Positions 7,837 through 15,988 of a stretch of DNA of 33,039 bases are shown here, piece after piece. Each line of letters opens with the position of its first letter. Position 1 is the first letter of the stretch. Source of the stretch: Roseiflexus sp. (GTDB taxonomy: Bacteria > Chloroflexota > Chloroflexia > Chloroflexales > Roseiflexaceae); NCBI GenBank assembly GCA_025062325.1, contig JANXAL010000067.1, forward strand, positions 1 through 33,039. Reading direction: 5' to 3'. Under the pieces are notes generated by a model. The model was not told the origin of the DNA, made no database searches, and was given only the letters and a program-made list of their open reading frames with translations. The position numbers and the translations under genes were made by a program.

Positions 7837-8469
7837 ATGACGACCCTTCCCTCTCCCCACGATGCTATCGCCGACTCAGCAAAACTGATCGCCATCCTCG
7901 AACGTCATTATAAGGACGCGCCCGAAATCGAGGCGTTGCTCGATGCGCATCGCGTCACCCACCAACAGATGACAACCAGTTACCATGTGAGTGAAGAAGC
8001 AATCGCTGCGTGGCGTGCGGCGCTTGCCCGGCGCTGGGCGTGCGAGATCGCGGCGCGGCGCCTGTATAAGCAGACGTTGCGCCAGCTTATACAGCATTAT
8101 GGCACTGCCGAAACACCAACCATCCGTCTCATTTCTCGTGGCGGCGCAGAGGCCGATAGCACGCCAGCCGAACTCCTCGAAGATATGCGTCGTCTGCACG
8201 CCGTCCTGTCGCTCGAAGCCGCAACGTTGCCCTTCGCAGAGCAACGCCTGGCTGAGATCCTTCAGTCGTGCGAGACGCTCGAATGCGCCATCAACGATGT
8301 CGCCGAGTGTGAACGGCGACGCCGTGCAGCCGTGCTTGATCTCCGCATTGCCCGCGAAGTCTATCGCCGCATGCGCCGTGAAACCTATCAGGCGCTCGTG
8401 AACCGATTGGGGGATCAGGCGCCGCTCGACCTGGCCGATGAGTCGCTGGTCGAAACGACCGATCAGTAA
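7837..8469 (+). CDS. Unknown helical/coiled-coil protein
   Basis: I do not recognise the family. It is a 210-residue soluble protein, almost entirely alpha-helical in character and rich in Arg, Glu, Ala and Leu. There is no signal peptide, membrane segment or cysteine cluster of metal-binding type. Heptad-like stretches run from about 100 to 195 (for example LEDMRRLHAVLSLEAATLPF). The segment HRVTHQQMTTSYHVSEEAIAAW at residues 30-51 could be helix-turn-helix-like, but this is weak. CAGGAG at 7823-7828 sets the ATG. It stands alone between the repeat spacer and the decayed block, convergent with the LiaF-like pseudogene. Coding potential is good: no internal stops and codon use like the neighbours. 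Confidence 0.7.
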   Translation: MTTLPSPHDAIADSAKLIAILERHYKDAPEIEALLDAHRVTHQQMTTSYHVSEEAIAAWRAALARRWACEIAARRLYKQTLRQLIQHYGTAETPTIRLISRGGAEADSTPAELLEDMRRLHAVLSLEAATLPFAEQRLAEILQSCETLECAINDVAECERRRRAAVLDLRIAREVYRRMRRETYQALVNRLGDQAPLDLADESLVETTDQ

Positions 8470-8481
8470 ACCCCAGACACG

Positions 8482-8949
8482 TCACAGGCTGGCAATTCGC
8501 CGGGTCTCACCTTCATATGAACCGGCGATGTCGGGCGACTCCGGCAGCGCTTCCGCACTTGTTTCCTGCGCCTGAACGCCCGCCACGCGGACAATTCGTG
8601 CCGAACCAAGGATTGCCGTGGCGGTCATGCGCAGTCGCACCGGCGATGTCTCGAATTCGACCTCCGCGAGACCGGTGGACGAGAAGAGCCGGTTGTCCGC
8701 TGTGCGCTATTCGTAGCTCGTGTCTCCCATTATCGCTCCGCCATCGATGTGCAACCCGATGTTTGCAGGCCCGCGAATCGTTACGGCGCCAAACATGGCA
8801 AAGGTGCTGATCGTGTGATCGCCGGGTTCCAGGGGCTGGCGCGTCAGATCGACTGTCATGCTGCCAAACATCGCCGTAAAACTCTTGTTGTCCAGGCGCG
8901 GTTTCGTGTTGATGTGCTCGATCCCGCTAAACAGGCTCATCGAAGACAT
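8482..8949 (-). pseudogene. LiaF-like C-terminal domain protein cut by an in-frame TAG
   Basis: The frame runs from an ATG at 8949, preceded by AGAGGAG, to a TGA at 8482-8484. It is interrupted by a single in-frame TAG at 8707-8709 (read on the minus strand). The first 80 residues contain the repeating beta motif of the LiaF/YvqF C-terminal domain (cell-wall-active antibiotic response): FTAMFGSMTVDLT, then FAMFGAVTIRGPANIG, then GAIMGD. After the TAG the same frame continues for 74 residues, including VRLRMTATAILGSARIVRV, which is the expected last strand pair of this fold. The stop thus splits one domain rather than ending a gene naturally. Truncation or pseudogene formation is most likely; a sequencing error or readthrough cannot be excluded. 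Confidence 0.65.
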
Positions 8950-9343
8950 GGTTCGCTCCTCTAGGTTGCATTGTGTATGAGTTTGCCGTATCATACGCAC
9001 ACAGGGTTGCGAACGTCTGTTCAATGAAGATTCCTATGCCGCTGACACTGACCACCAACTCGCTTCGTATGCCGCTGCTGACCGTCCAGGGCCTCGACTT
9101 GACTCGCTCCTCTCCTGCGCGAAAGCGACCTTTGCCAATCTCCAAATCACGTAGCGCGGGCGACAGCCGCTGGTCTTCCGTGCCAGCGGCAGCGCAGTCC
9201 GCAGCCGGACAACCTTCTTTGAACAATACCCTCGCACTTTCTCCAGCGACCGGCACATCGTCGCAGTATTTCGAGGAGTATGGTGTTGTTATAGACAAAG
9301 AGAATATTGCACCTGATTGAAGATAGCGACCAGAGACCTACTG
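8950..9343. other. Spacer between LiaF-like and sigma-factor remnants
   Basis: About 390 bases separating two divergent decayed genes. Open frames cross it on both strands but none resembles a known protein, and none has a convincing ribosome site. It may hold divergent promoters or eroded coding sequence. A minus-strand TATGAT-like box lies upstream of the LiaF-like gene, but without a good -35. Confidence 0.4.
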
Positions 9344-9612
9344 ATGAACGCCGAACAGGAACAGGAGTGGATAGCAATCGCCCGAGGCGATCTGCAGGCA
9401 TTCAAGCGTCTGTACGATCACTATTCTCCCAAGCTTTATGCTTATATAAGCTATCGCGTGGGAAAGACTCAAGATACTGAGGACCTCGTTGCTGAGACTT
9501 TTCTGAAGGCAATTGAGAACATTGACGAGTTTGAATGGCGACATACGAGTTCTTTTGCCGCCTGGATTTTCTCTATCGCTCATAATTTGGTCCTTAACTT
9601 TCATCTTTTGCA
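9344..9612 (+). pseudogene. Truncated ECF sigma factor (region 2 only)
   Basis: From an ATG at 9344 the first 85-90 residues are a clear ECF sigma-70 region 2: AFKRLYDHYSPKLYAYISYR, DTEDLVAETFLKAI and FAAWIFSIAHNLV, which form the core-binding and -10-recognition helices. Shortly after IAHNLV, at about 9598-9612, similarity to sigma factors stops. Region 4, which reads the -35, is absent. The frame stays open to 9910, but that stretch is the out-of-frame reading of the next remnant. The simplest reading is a deletion fusing the sigma gene to its downstream anti-sigma gene. A residual protein could still be made, but it should not recognise promoters normally. Confidence 0.75.
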
Positions 9613-10406
9613 CCCATCTGGCCAGCACGTTCCCTCAGTCCGATCCCTCGTTTCAGCAACAATTGGAAGAACGCCTAGTTACTACACTGAAGCAAAAGCG
9701 ATGGCAAACCACGCACTCATACCAGGAGTCAAAGCGGTTCTACGTATCTCTGTGGTCGTCGCAACCTCTTCGGTGGGCGCTGACGGGCAGCATAGCGCTG
9801 ATGCTCCTCCTGGGAATGATCGTGGCTGCGCCCGAAGCACGCGCGGTATTGGCTGCCTGGTTGGGATTTTCGTTCGAGCAACGGACAGCATTGCATCCTT
9901 TGGCTGTTAAGGTTTTGGATCATAATGGGCGGTCACCATTGACAGAAGCAGGTGATAGAAGCTATGAAGCGTACCTGGTTGATCTCCCGCAGAAGCGATG
10001 GGCGATGATCGAGGAGTCCGCTTTCTCCGTACCGGCGCCATGCAGCCGGATGATGCTTCCCAATGGCGAGGATTTCCCCGTCCCAGGTTATTTGCCAGCG
10101 GGCTATTAGTGGCAAGACATTGTGGCTATGGAGGGCAATGTTCAGGGATTGGGACTCCCCTCGCTGGCTCGTCAGCGCTGGGCAGGCGGCGGCCCGCCAA
10201 TGCCGCCGTATGACCTGCGAGTGGACTGTCTCATCGGTGGCAATCGTGCCGATCAGTCGCTCATCCTGGCGCAATTTCAAATAATGGGTGGTGACTTTCC
10301 CAATCGGGTTCTATGGATCCAGAACGGTCTGATAATCACCGTGGCAGGTGATTTGCCGTCCGAAAAGTGGCTCGATCTGGCGGCACAGGTAACGCTTACC
10401 AAATGA
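9612..10406 (+). pseudogene. Anti-sigma-factor-like membrane protein remnant
   Basis: In a different frame from the sigma remnant, sequence typical of anti-sigma partners appears: a short helical piece (SDPSFQQQLEERLVTTLKQK), one membrane helix (WALTGSIALMLLLGMIVAAP), then an extracytoplasmic part with VPGYLPAGY. An in-frame TAG at 10107-10109 follows directly. After it the same frame continues to 10406 with IQNGLIITVAGDLPSEKWL, resembling the DUF4367-type ending of such proteins. The N-terminus is missing, lost in the deletion that removed sigma region 4. No start codon with a ribosome site is present. The missing start and the internal stop both point to decay. Confidence 0.65.
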
Positions 10407-10425
10407 CAGGGAAACCTTGTCGTAA

Positions 10426-10467
10426 CTCTGGTCAGAGGATATATGAGTCACACACCTCTGACCGGAG
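10426..10467 (+). terminator. Stem-loop after the anti-sigma remnant
   Basis: Arms CTCTGGTCAGAGG (10426-10438) and CCTCTGACCGGAG (10455-10467) pair with one mismatch across a 16-base loop. A short T run follows in AATGTTTTCC. It lies about 20 bases after the remnant's final stop, so it is probably the old operon's terminator. Confidence 0.5.
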
Positions 10468-10716
10468 AATGTTTTCCAGGCCTAAATAGGGGAGGAAGGA
10501 ATCTGTGAGAACGTACATCTTCAGAACCAAACAAGTCAGTTTTCTAGCACGATCACAAATTCGAAGAGGCAATCAAACATCGGACAACCTCTTGCAACCT
10601 TCACGAATTTGAAACACTCAATGTCAACGGCAGTTGGTCGTGTAATCTCAGCATCTCGGCAAGAAGATGGTTTGCGGGCTGGCAATGGGTAAAAAGCTGT
10701 ACATAAGGATGATGTC
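10468..10716. other. Spacer upstream of the small membrane protein
   Basis: About 250 bases with no convincing gene. It is less G+C-rich than the coding regions. A 60-codon minus-strand frame at 10536-10718 has no family resemblance and no ribosome site. No strong promoter pair was found. Confidence 0.35.
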
Positions 10717-11043
10717 ATGCAATTAACAGGGCGGACGCTCTACTGGTCGATTGCCGGTACATTCCTCGGCATGGGATTTGTGGGATTCGGGCTTGGACTG
10801 CTTCCAACGCTCCTGGGGCTCGGAATGGCCATCTATGGCGTGTGGCGATATGGTCCGCACGGGCTCTGGATGGTCATCACAACGGCTGGCGCCATTCCGG
10901 CGCTTGTGTTACTCCACTCCTACCTGACCGTTGATCGGACGCACGTCGTCCTCGGTCCCCATGATCTCGTAGTCGTCATGGTATTCGGGCTGCTGACAAT
11001 CGCTGGCTTCATCTGGGGACGGCTTGATCGTCGGATAACGTAA
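10717..11043 (+). CDS. Small polytopic membrane protein, unknown
   Basis: A 108-residue protein made almost entirely of hydrophobic segments. Helices lie at about 8-45 (one long or two short; Gly-rich FLGMGFVGFGLGLLPTLLGLG), about 50-70 (VITTAGAIPALVLLHSYL) and about 83-103 (LVVVMVFGLLTIAGFIWG), with a basic C-terminus RLDRRIT. AAGGA about 8 bases upstream supports the ATG at 10717. I do not recognise the family. It stands alone between the decayed block and a repeat-bearing spacer. Confidence 0.7.
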   Translation: MQLTGRTLYWSIAGTFLGMGFVGFGLGLLPTLLGLGMAIYGVWRYGPHGLWMVITTAGAIPALVLLHSYLTVDRTHVVLGPHDLVVVMVFGLLTIAGFIWGRLDRRIT

Positions 11044-11386
11044 GCGGTCAGACATCGACCTGCGGGGTCGCCGGATCCACACCCCAAGTCAGGCATTTGG
11101 CAGCCTGGTCGGCGGGCAATGCGACATTCTGGTACATTGTCTGAATGTGCTACCCTGATCTCGTATGCTAGGCGCTGCTTTGCTTGCGGGGTATTGGTTC
11201 GTCGCTCATATGCTTGCGAACTTGCCTAGCGCCGCAGCGCCCGCCGCGCTTTGCTTACGGGGTATCAGTTCGTTGCTCATATGCTCAGTTTGCCGCTTCA
11301 GCGGAAGTTGTCGATGGCGCTTGACAATTGTCCAAACGTGTTTGATGTGTGACGGAAGCTCTAACACAACTCCTACATTCCCCTAT
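11044..11386. other. Repeat-bearing spacer before the FmdB-type gene
   Basis: Non-coding. It contains the degenerate direct repeat at 11177-11286, a 6-base inverted repeat ACATTC/GAATGT near 11125-11150, and a perfect TTGACA at 11321-11326 that has no good -10 at the right distance. No gene is supported. Confidence 0.4.
11177..11286. repeat. Two-copy 39-base direct repeat, period 71
   Basis: Copies at 11177-11215 and 11248-11286 begin GCTTTGCTT, share CGGGGTAT and end GCTCATATGCT. They differ at 5 of 39 positions. CTAGGCGCTG and CCTAGCGCCGC flank the first copy as an imperfect inverted repeat. Confidence 0.6.
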
Positions 11387-11415
11387 TTGATCATCCTCAA
11401 CAGATCGACTACAAT
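11387..11415 (+). promoter_or_regulatory. Promoter of the FmdB-type gene
   Basis: TTGATC (11387-11392), a 17-base spacer and TACAAT (11410-11415). The expected start is near 11422, giving a leader of about 44 bases that contains the strong ribosome site. Confidence 0.6.
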
Positions 11416-11465
11416 AAGAGACAAATGACGTTTACATCACTCAATGCCAGGAGGTCCTGACGGAT

Positions 11466-11720
11466 ATGCCTACCTACGTGTACGCCTGTGACGCTTGCGG
11501 TGCGCAGTTCGAGCAATTCCAGTCATTCAAGGATGAGCCGCTGCGGGTTTGTCGCTGCGGCAAAGAAGGTACGGTACGCCGGGTCTTCCAACCGGTGGGC
11601 ATTATCTTCAAGGGTTCAGGCTGGTATATCACCGACAGCCGCAAGAGTGACAGCGCGAGCGTTGGCAGCAATGGCTCGTCGAAGAGTGAGAAGAGCGAGA
11701 CAGGTGCTAGCGAGTCTTGA
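11466..11720 (+). CDS. FmdB-family zinc-ribbon protein
   Basis: An 84-residue FmdB-type putative regulatory protein. The hallmark start MPTYVYACDACG, the FEQFQSFKDEPL segment, and IIFKGSGWYITD (about 50-61) match the family. The tail is Ser/Lys-rich and probably disordered. The zinc ribbon is slightly odd: the first knuckle is the usual CxxC (Cys9/Cys12), but the second reads VCRCG, a CxC, one residue shorter than the common CPxCG. AGGAGGT at 11450-11456 sets the ATG at 11466. It has its own promoter upstream and a hairpin terminator downstream, so it is probably monocistronic. The molecular role of the family is not established. Confidence 0.9.
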   Translation: MPTYVYACDACGAQFEQFQSFKDEPLRVCRCGKEGTVRRVFQPVGIIFKGSGWYITDSRKSDSASVGSNGSSKSEKSETGASES

Positions 11721-11732
11721 TCGGAGTTATCT

Positions 11733-11754
11733 ACGCCCTCATAGCGGGCGTTTT
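11733..11754 (+). terminator. Rho-independent terminator of the FmdB-type gene
   Basis: Arms ACGCCC (11733-11738) and GGGCGT (11746-11751) with a 7-base loop, followed by a T run (TTTT to 11754), 13 bases after the stop codon. Confidence 0.65.
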
Positions 11755-11821
11755 CATACCTTTCTCCAGACCTCCCGCCGCCAGTCGGTCGGGTTCGTCG
11801 TGCAGACCTGTATCTGTCGCT

Positions 11822-11853
11822 AGGGGCGTCATTTTTGCATAAATGACGCCCCT
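11822..11853. promoter_or_regulatory. Perfect 13-base inverted repeat in the cysE leader
   Basis: AGGGGCGTCATTT (11822-11834) and AAATGACGCCCCT (11841-11853) pair perfectly across a 6-base loop, 46 bases upstream of the cysE ATG. It may be a bidirectional terminator (T and A runs lie within the stem/loop) or an operator or leader hairpin. No T tract follows it on the plus strand. Confidence 0.5.
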
Positions 11854-11899
11854 GATCTGCCTGACGCGCTTCGATTGACCGTCGAACGGGAGGTTTTGT

Positions 11900-12682
11900 A
11901 TGTCTAGAAACAAAGATAATCTGCTCTGCATCATACGTGACGATATTCGCGCAATTTTCCTCAATGATCCGGCAGCGCGCAATCTGGCGGAGGTGTTGCT
12001 CTATCCCGGATTGCACGCCATTCTGTTCCATCGCCTAGCGCATGCCCTCTGGCGACGCGGCGTGCCGTTCATTCCGCGGCTGATCTCGCAGATCAGCCGC
12101 TTCCTCACCGGCATCGAAATCCATCCAGGAGCGGTCATCGGTCGCGGCTTCTTCATCGACCACGGGATGGGCGTGGTTATTGGCGAAACTGCCGAGATCG
12201 GCGACTGGGTGACCCTCTATCAAGGGGTGACCCTCGGCGGGACCGGAAAGCAACGCGGCAAACGCCATCCGACAGTGCGCGACGGCGTGGTGATCGGCGT
12301 CGGCGCGATTGTGCTTGGCGCTGTTACAATTGGCGAGGGTGCGCGGATCGGCGGCGGCGCGGTGGTGGTAAAGGATGTGCCTCCCCACGCAACGGCTGTC
12401 GGCGTTCCGGCGCGCATCGTGGCGCAGCGCGATCCGCGCACCGGCGAAACGCGCCGCGTCGAGCACCTGCCTGATCCAGAAGGCGAAATGCTGCGTAGCC
12501 TGCGCGCCAAGGTGCTGGAACTCGAAGAACGCCTGACCGAACTCGAAATTGCGACCAACCATCACCTCAAACATCACGTCGAGGAAGATGCGCTTTCATC
12601 GCAGTGCTGGTCGGCGCTCGGTGATACAGATGGGAACGGCAAAATCGATGAGTATGGCTATGTAGCCGGTGACGGGATATAA
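11900..12682 (+). CDS. cysE: Serine O-acetyltransferase
   Basis: Acetylates L-serine with acetyl-CoA to O-acetylserine, the first committed step of cysteine synthesis. The 260 residues comprise an N-terminal helical part ([16 protein letters not shown]), then the left-handed beta-helix of hexapeptide repeats (about 75-175) with [34 protein letters not shown] and [15 protein letters not shown]. After this comes an unusual extension: a short coiled coil (about 195-215), then an EF-hand-like loop [12 protein letters not shown] (from residue 242), and the terminal tetrapeptide GDGI. The same four residues end E. coli CysE, whose C-terminal Ile inserts into the CysK active site; complex formation with CysK is therefore inferred. 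GGGAGG at 11888-11893 supports the start. The cysS gene begins 5 bases after the stop. Confidence 0.96.
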   Translation: MSRNKDNLLCIIRDDIRAIFLNDPAARNLAEVLLYPGLHAILFHRLAHALWRRGVPFIPRLISQISRFLTGIEIHPGAVIGRGFFIDHGMGVVIGETAEIGDWVTLYQGVTLGGTGKQRGKRHPTVRDGVVIGVGAIVLGAVTIGEGARIGGGAVVVKDVPPHATAVGVPARIVAQRDPRTGETRRVEHLPDPEGEMLRSLRAKVLELEERLTELEIATNHHLKHHVEEDALSSQCWSALGDTDGNGKIDEYGYVAGDGI

Positions 12683-12687
12683 CGCAT

Positions 12688-14124
12688 ATGAGCATTCGCA
12701 TCTATAACACATTGACGCGCACGCTTGAGCCGTTCGAGCCTCTCGAACCCGGCGTAGTGAAAATGTATGTCTGCGGTGTGACTGTGTACGACCGGGCGCA
12801 TATCGGGCACGCGATGTCGGCGATTGTCTTCGATGTAGTGCGGCGCTACCTAGAGTATCGCGGCTATGCCGTGCGGCACGTCGTCAATTTCACTGATGTG
12901 GACGACAAGATCATCAATCGAGCGAAAGAACTCGGACGCGATCCAAAGGAACTCGCCGAAACGTACATTGCCGAGTTTCTGGAAGATCTGGAGGCGCTGA
13001 ATGTCAAACGGGCGCACGTCTATCCGCGTGTAACCGAGACGATGCCGGAGATTCAGCGCTTCATCAGCCGATTGATCGAAACTGGGCATGCGTATGTGGT
13101 CAATGGCGACGTCTATTTCCGCGTCTCGACCGTTCCTGACTATGGCAAGCTCTCGCGGCGCAGTCTCGATGAGATGATTGCCGGCAATCGCATCAGCGTC
13201 GATGAGCGCAAGGAGCACCCGGCGGATTTTGCGCTCTGGAAGGCGGCAAAGCCGGGTGAGCCGTTCTGGGATAGCCCGTGGGGTCCAGGGCGTCCCGGTT
13301 GGCACATTGAGTGCTCGGCAATGAACCTGGCGCACCTCGGCGAGCAAATTGACATTCACGGCGGCGGAACCGATCTGATTTTCCCGCACCACGAGAATGA
13401 GATTGCCCAAACCGAGAGTCTCACCGGCAAGCCATTCGCGCGCTACTGGATGCACAATGGTATGCTCCAGATCCAGACCCGTCTGGCGGATGGCACGTAC
13501 AAGCTGGAGAAGATGTCAAAATCGCTCGGCAATGTCGTGACGATTCGCGAGTTTCTGGCGCGTTATCACCCTGATGTGCTGCGCTTGACGGTGCTCTCCG
13601 GTTCGTACCGCAGCCCGCTGGCGTTTGGAGAAGAAATTGCTGCCGACCAGGAGCGCAAACTGGCGCGCCTGCGCTCGGCGCTTGAGCCGCCGATCGGGAC
13701 AATCGAAACTGGCCCGGCGGTCGAGGTGTTGCTGGCAGCGGCGCGAACGGCGCGCGAGCGGTTCATCGCTTCAATGGACGACGACTTCAACACAGCAGGA
13801 GCGCTGGCGGCGCTGTTCGAGCTGGTGCGTTCGATCAACACGGCGCGTGATGCGGGTGTCGGCGGTGCGCCGTTTGCCGAGGCGCAGGCGACATTCCGCG
13901 AGTTGATCGATGTATTGGGGCTGACGCTAATGGCACAGCGTCCGGTTATTCAGCAGGCGACGCCGTTCATCGAGCTGCTGGTGGAGGTGCGCAGCGAATT
14001 GCGCAAAGCAAAACAGTTCGCGCTTGCCGATATGGTGCGCAATCGCCTGGCGGAACTCGGCGTCGCGCTCGAAGATACGCCGCAGGGCACGCGATGGAAA
14101 GTGATAGACAAACCGAATCTGTGA
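12688..14124 (+). CDS. cysS: Cysteinyl-tRNA synthetase
   Basis: Class I aminoacyl-tRNA synthetase that charges tRNA-Cys. At 478 residues it has the usual length. Signatures: CGVTVYD with the first zinc cysteine, HIGH motif at residues 38-41, GWHIECSAM and [10 protein letters not shown] for the other zinc ligands, and KMSKS at 275-279. The C-terminal anticodon-binding helical domain (about 340-478) is present. It lies directly after cysE, so cysteine synthesis and its charging are likely co-transcribed, an arrangement also known in Bacillus. No strong ribosome site is visible, consistent with coupling to cysE. Confidence 0.98.
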   Translation: MSIRIYNTLTRTLEPFEPLEPGVVKMYVCGVTVYDRAHIGHAMSAIVFDVVRRYLEYRGYAVRHVVNFTDVDDKIINRAKELGRDPKELAETYIAEFLEDLEALNVKRAHVYPRVTETMPEIQRFISRLIETGHAYVVNGDVYFRVSTVPDYGKLSRRSLDEMIAGNRISVDERKEHPADFALWKAAKPGEPFWDSPWGPGRPGWHIECSAMNLAHLGEQIDIHGGGTDLIFPHHENEIAQTESLTGKPFARYWMHNGMLQIQTRLADGTYKLEKMSKSLGNVVTIREFLARYHPDVLRLTVLSGSYRSPLAFGEEIAADQERKLARLRSALEPPIGTIETGPAVEVLLAAARTARERFIASMDDDFNTAGALAALFELVRSINTARDAGVGGAPFAEAQATFRELIDVLGLTLMAQRPVIQQATPFIELLVEVRSELRKAKQFALADMVRNRLAELGVALEDTPQGTRWKVIDKPNL

Positions 14125-15107
14125 CGTGGCTGGAACTCTCGGTTTCTTGTGACAGCGAAGCAGTCGAACCGGTCAGCGAATTGCTGGCGCGTTACGGCTA
14201 CAATGGCGGCGTAGCGATTGAGCCGCCGATCATCCCCGGCGAAGACGGTCCGGAGTACCAGTACGATCCGGCGCGTCCGGTGACAGTGCGCACCTACCTG
14301 GCGCTTGACGACTCTGCCGAAGAAACGCGCGCACGCATCGAACAGGGGCTATGGCTGCTGGGCATGATCCGCCCGGTCGGTCCGCTGCAAGTCCGGCAGA
14401 TCGAAGAGGAAGACTGGGCCAACGCCTGGAAACGGTACTACTCCATCCAGCGGATCGGGGCGCGTATCGTCATTGTACCGTCCTGGCTGGACTACCAGCC
14501 GCTGCCGAATGACCTGGTTGTGCGCCTTGACCCCGGGATGGCGTTCGGCACCGGCCTGCACCCGACGACGCAATTGTGTCTGATTGAGCTGGAGCGCCAT
14601 GTGGCGCCGGGGATGCACGTGCTCGATCTGGGATGCGGTTCCGGCATTCTCTCGATCGCGGCGGCGCGTCTGGGAGCAGCACGGGTGCTGGCGCTCGACA
14701 CAGATCCGATTGCGGTCGCGGCGACACGGGCGAATGTGGCGCTGAATGATATGACGGACAGGATTATTGTTGCGGAAGGCAGCCTGGGGCGCGGTGCGTC
14801 TTTGGGGCACTGGCTACACCCCAAAACCGACAGCCATGCCGCATTGCCTCCATTGTTGCCGGTGTCGTTGCCTAACGAGACGCTGCTGCCGTTCGATCTG
14901 ATCGTCGCCAATATCATCGCCAGGGTGCTGGTGGAAGTCGCTCCCGATTTTGTTGTAGCGCTGCGTCCTGGCGGGATCCTGATCAGTTCAGGGATTGTTG
15001 CCGACCGTGAGCCTGATGTGGTCGCCGCCTACGCTGCTGTCGGCCTGGAGGCGGTCTCGCGCCGTCAAGACGGCGACTGGGTGGCGCTGGTGCATCGCAA
15101 ACTATAA
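14121..15107 (+). CDS. prmA: Ribosomal protein L11 methyltransferase
   Basis: SAM-dependent methyltransferase that modifies ribosomal protein L11. I place the start at the GTG at 14121, which overlaps the cysS stop as GTGA and gives the family-like beginning [10 protein letters not shown]; an in-frame ATG at 14094 would add nine residues. The N-terminal substrate-recognition domain runs to about 120. The catalytic domain has [13 protein letters not shown], motif [20 protein letters not shown], acidic ALDTDPIA and the catalytic-loop [12 protein letters not shown]. An extra, low-conservation stretch of about 25 residues ([17 protein letters not shown]) sits just before that loop. Fourth step of the cysE-cysS-prmA-rsmE run is 3 bases downstream. 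Confidence 0.95.
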   Translation: MTWLELSVSCDSEAVEPVSELLARYGYNGGVAIEPPIIPGEDGPEYQYDPARPVTVRTYLALDDSAEETRARIEQGLWLLGMIRPVGPLQVRQIEEEDWANAWKRYYSIQRIGARIVIVPSWLDYQPLPNDLVVRLDPGMAFGTGLHPTTQLCLIELERHVAPGMHVLDLGCGSGILSIAAARLGAARVLALDTDPIAVAATRANVALNDMTDRIIVAEGSLGRGASLGHWLHPKTDSHAALPPLLPVSLPNETLLPFDLIVANIIARVLVEVAPDFVVALRPGGILISSGIVADREPDVVAAYAAVGLEAVSRRQDGDWVALVHRKL

Positions 15108-15110
15108 CGC

Positions 15111-15884
15111 ATGCCTCGCCGTCCACGTGATACTGTGCACAGCAACACCTACCGCTTCTTTGTCGATCCTTCGGCGTTCGACGCAGAGCGGGTGCGCCTG
15201 TTCGATCCCGAACTGGGGCATCAACTGGCGAACGTGTTGCGGCTGGGGCGCGGTGACCGCATCGTTCTGCTCGATGGCGAGGGGTGGCAGTACACTGTTG
15301 CGTTGGAGACTGTTGATCGGCGCGGCACGGTCAATGGGTGTATCGAGTCGCGCGAGGCTGCTGGCGGCGAGCCGCGCCTGGCGCTGACGGTGTACCTGCC
15401 GATTATTCGGGCGGAACGGTTCGAGTGGGCGCTGCAGAAAGGAGTCGAACTGGGAGCGGCGACATTCGTCCCGACCCTCTGCGCGCGCAGCATCGACGCT
15501 GCTCCCGACGAACGTCGGCTCGCGCGCTGGCGGCGGATCATTCGTGAGGCTGCCGAACAGTCGCGGCGCGGTCGGCTTCCGCGTCTGACATCTGTGCTCA
15601 CCTTCAATGAGGCGTGTGCCCACGTCACTCCCCACTCCCCTGCCCTGCTCTTGTGGGAAGGTGACAACGCCACACCGCTTGCAGAGGCGCTGCGTGCTCT
15701 GCGCCGCAACGCATCGCTGGCGACATTGGGCATCTTCAGCGGACCAGAGGGCGGCTTGACCGACGATGAGCACCGTTGCGCTGAACGACATGGTATCATG
15801 AGCGTGTCGCTCGGTCCGCGCACGCTGCGCGCTGAAACAGCGCCCATTGCAGCCACGGCGATCATCATGTATGAGCTTGGATAG
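15111..15884 (+). CDS. rsmE: 16S rRNA (uracil-1498-N3)-methyltransferase
   Basis: A SPOUT-class enzyme that methylates U1498 of 16S rRNA. The 257 residues contain an N-terminal PUA-like domain (YRFFVDP, LGHQLANVLRLGRGD, LDGEGW) and the C-terminal knotted SAM-binding domain. The latter has GVELGAATFVPTLCARS, EAAEQSRRGRLP, SGPEGGLTDDE and LGPRTLRAETAPIAA, the last two forming the trefoil knot. It begins 3 bases after the prmA stop. The prmA-rsmE pairing is common in bacteria. Nothing unusual is seen. Confidence 0.96.
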   Translation: MPRRPRDTVHSNTYRFFVDPSAFDAERVRLFDPELGHQLANVLRLGRGDRIVLLDGEGWQYTVALETVDRRGTVNGCIESREAAGGEPRLALTVYLPIIRAERFEWALQKGVELGAATFVPTLCARSIDAAPDERRLARWRRIIREAAEQSRRGRLPRLTSVLTFNEACAHVTPHSPALLLWEGDNATPLAEALRALRRNASLATLGIFSGPEGGLTDDEHRCAERHGIMSVSLGPRTLRAETAPIAATAIIMYELG

Positions 15885-15988
15885 CGGCGCCGCCCAATCC
15901 GTCAAAATCCGTCCCGATCCGTGCTAGTCTGTGTGCTATCACGCACCGTGCACCAGCGCAATCCGTCAGGCATCCCAGGAGTGTCGCC

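Noticed and set aside
8973-9320. 115-codon plus-strand frame between the decayed genes
   Set aside because: Low-complexity composition, no ribosome site and no recognisable domain.
8707-10109. Amber codon recoding as a genuine genetic-code feature
   Set aside because: TAG is the normal terminator of intact genes here (for example at 4973-4975, 7334-7336 and 28700-28702), and the two interrupted genes show other decay or have a simple explanation.
9513-10109. Independent gene starting at the ATG at 9513
   Set aside because: The first 30 codons are the out-of-frame reading of sigma region 2; real similarity starts only near 9612, so it is a deletion remnant.
11721-11899. T-box or cysteine/SAM riboswitch before cysE-cysS
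   Set aside because: Only 180 bases are available, the T-box core motif is not visible, and a previous gene's terminator takes part of the space.
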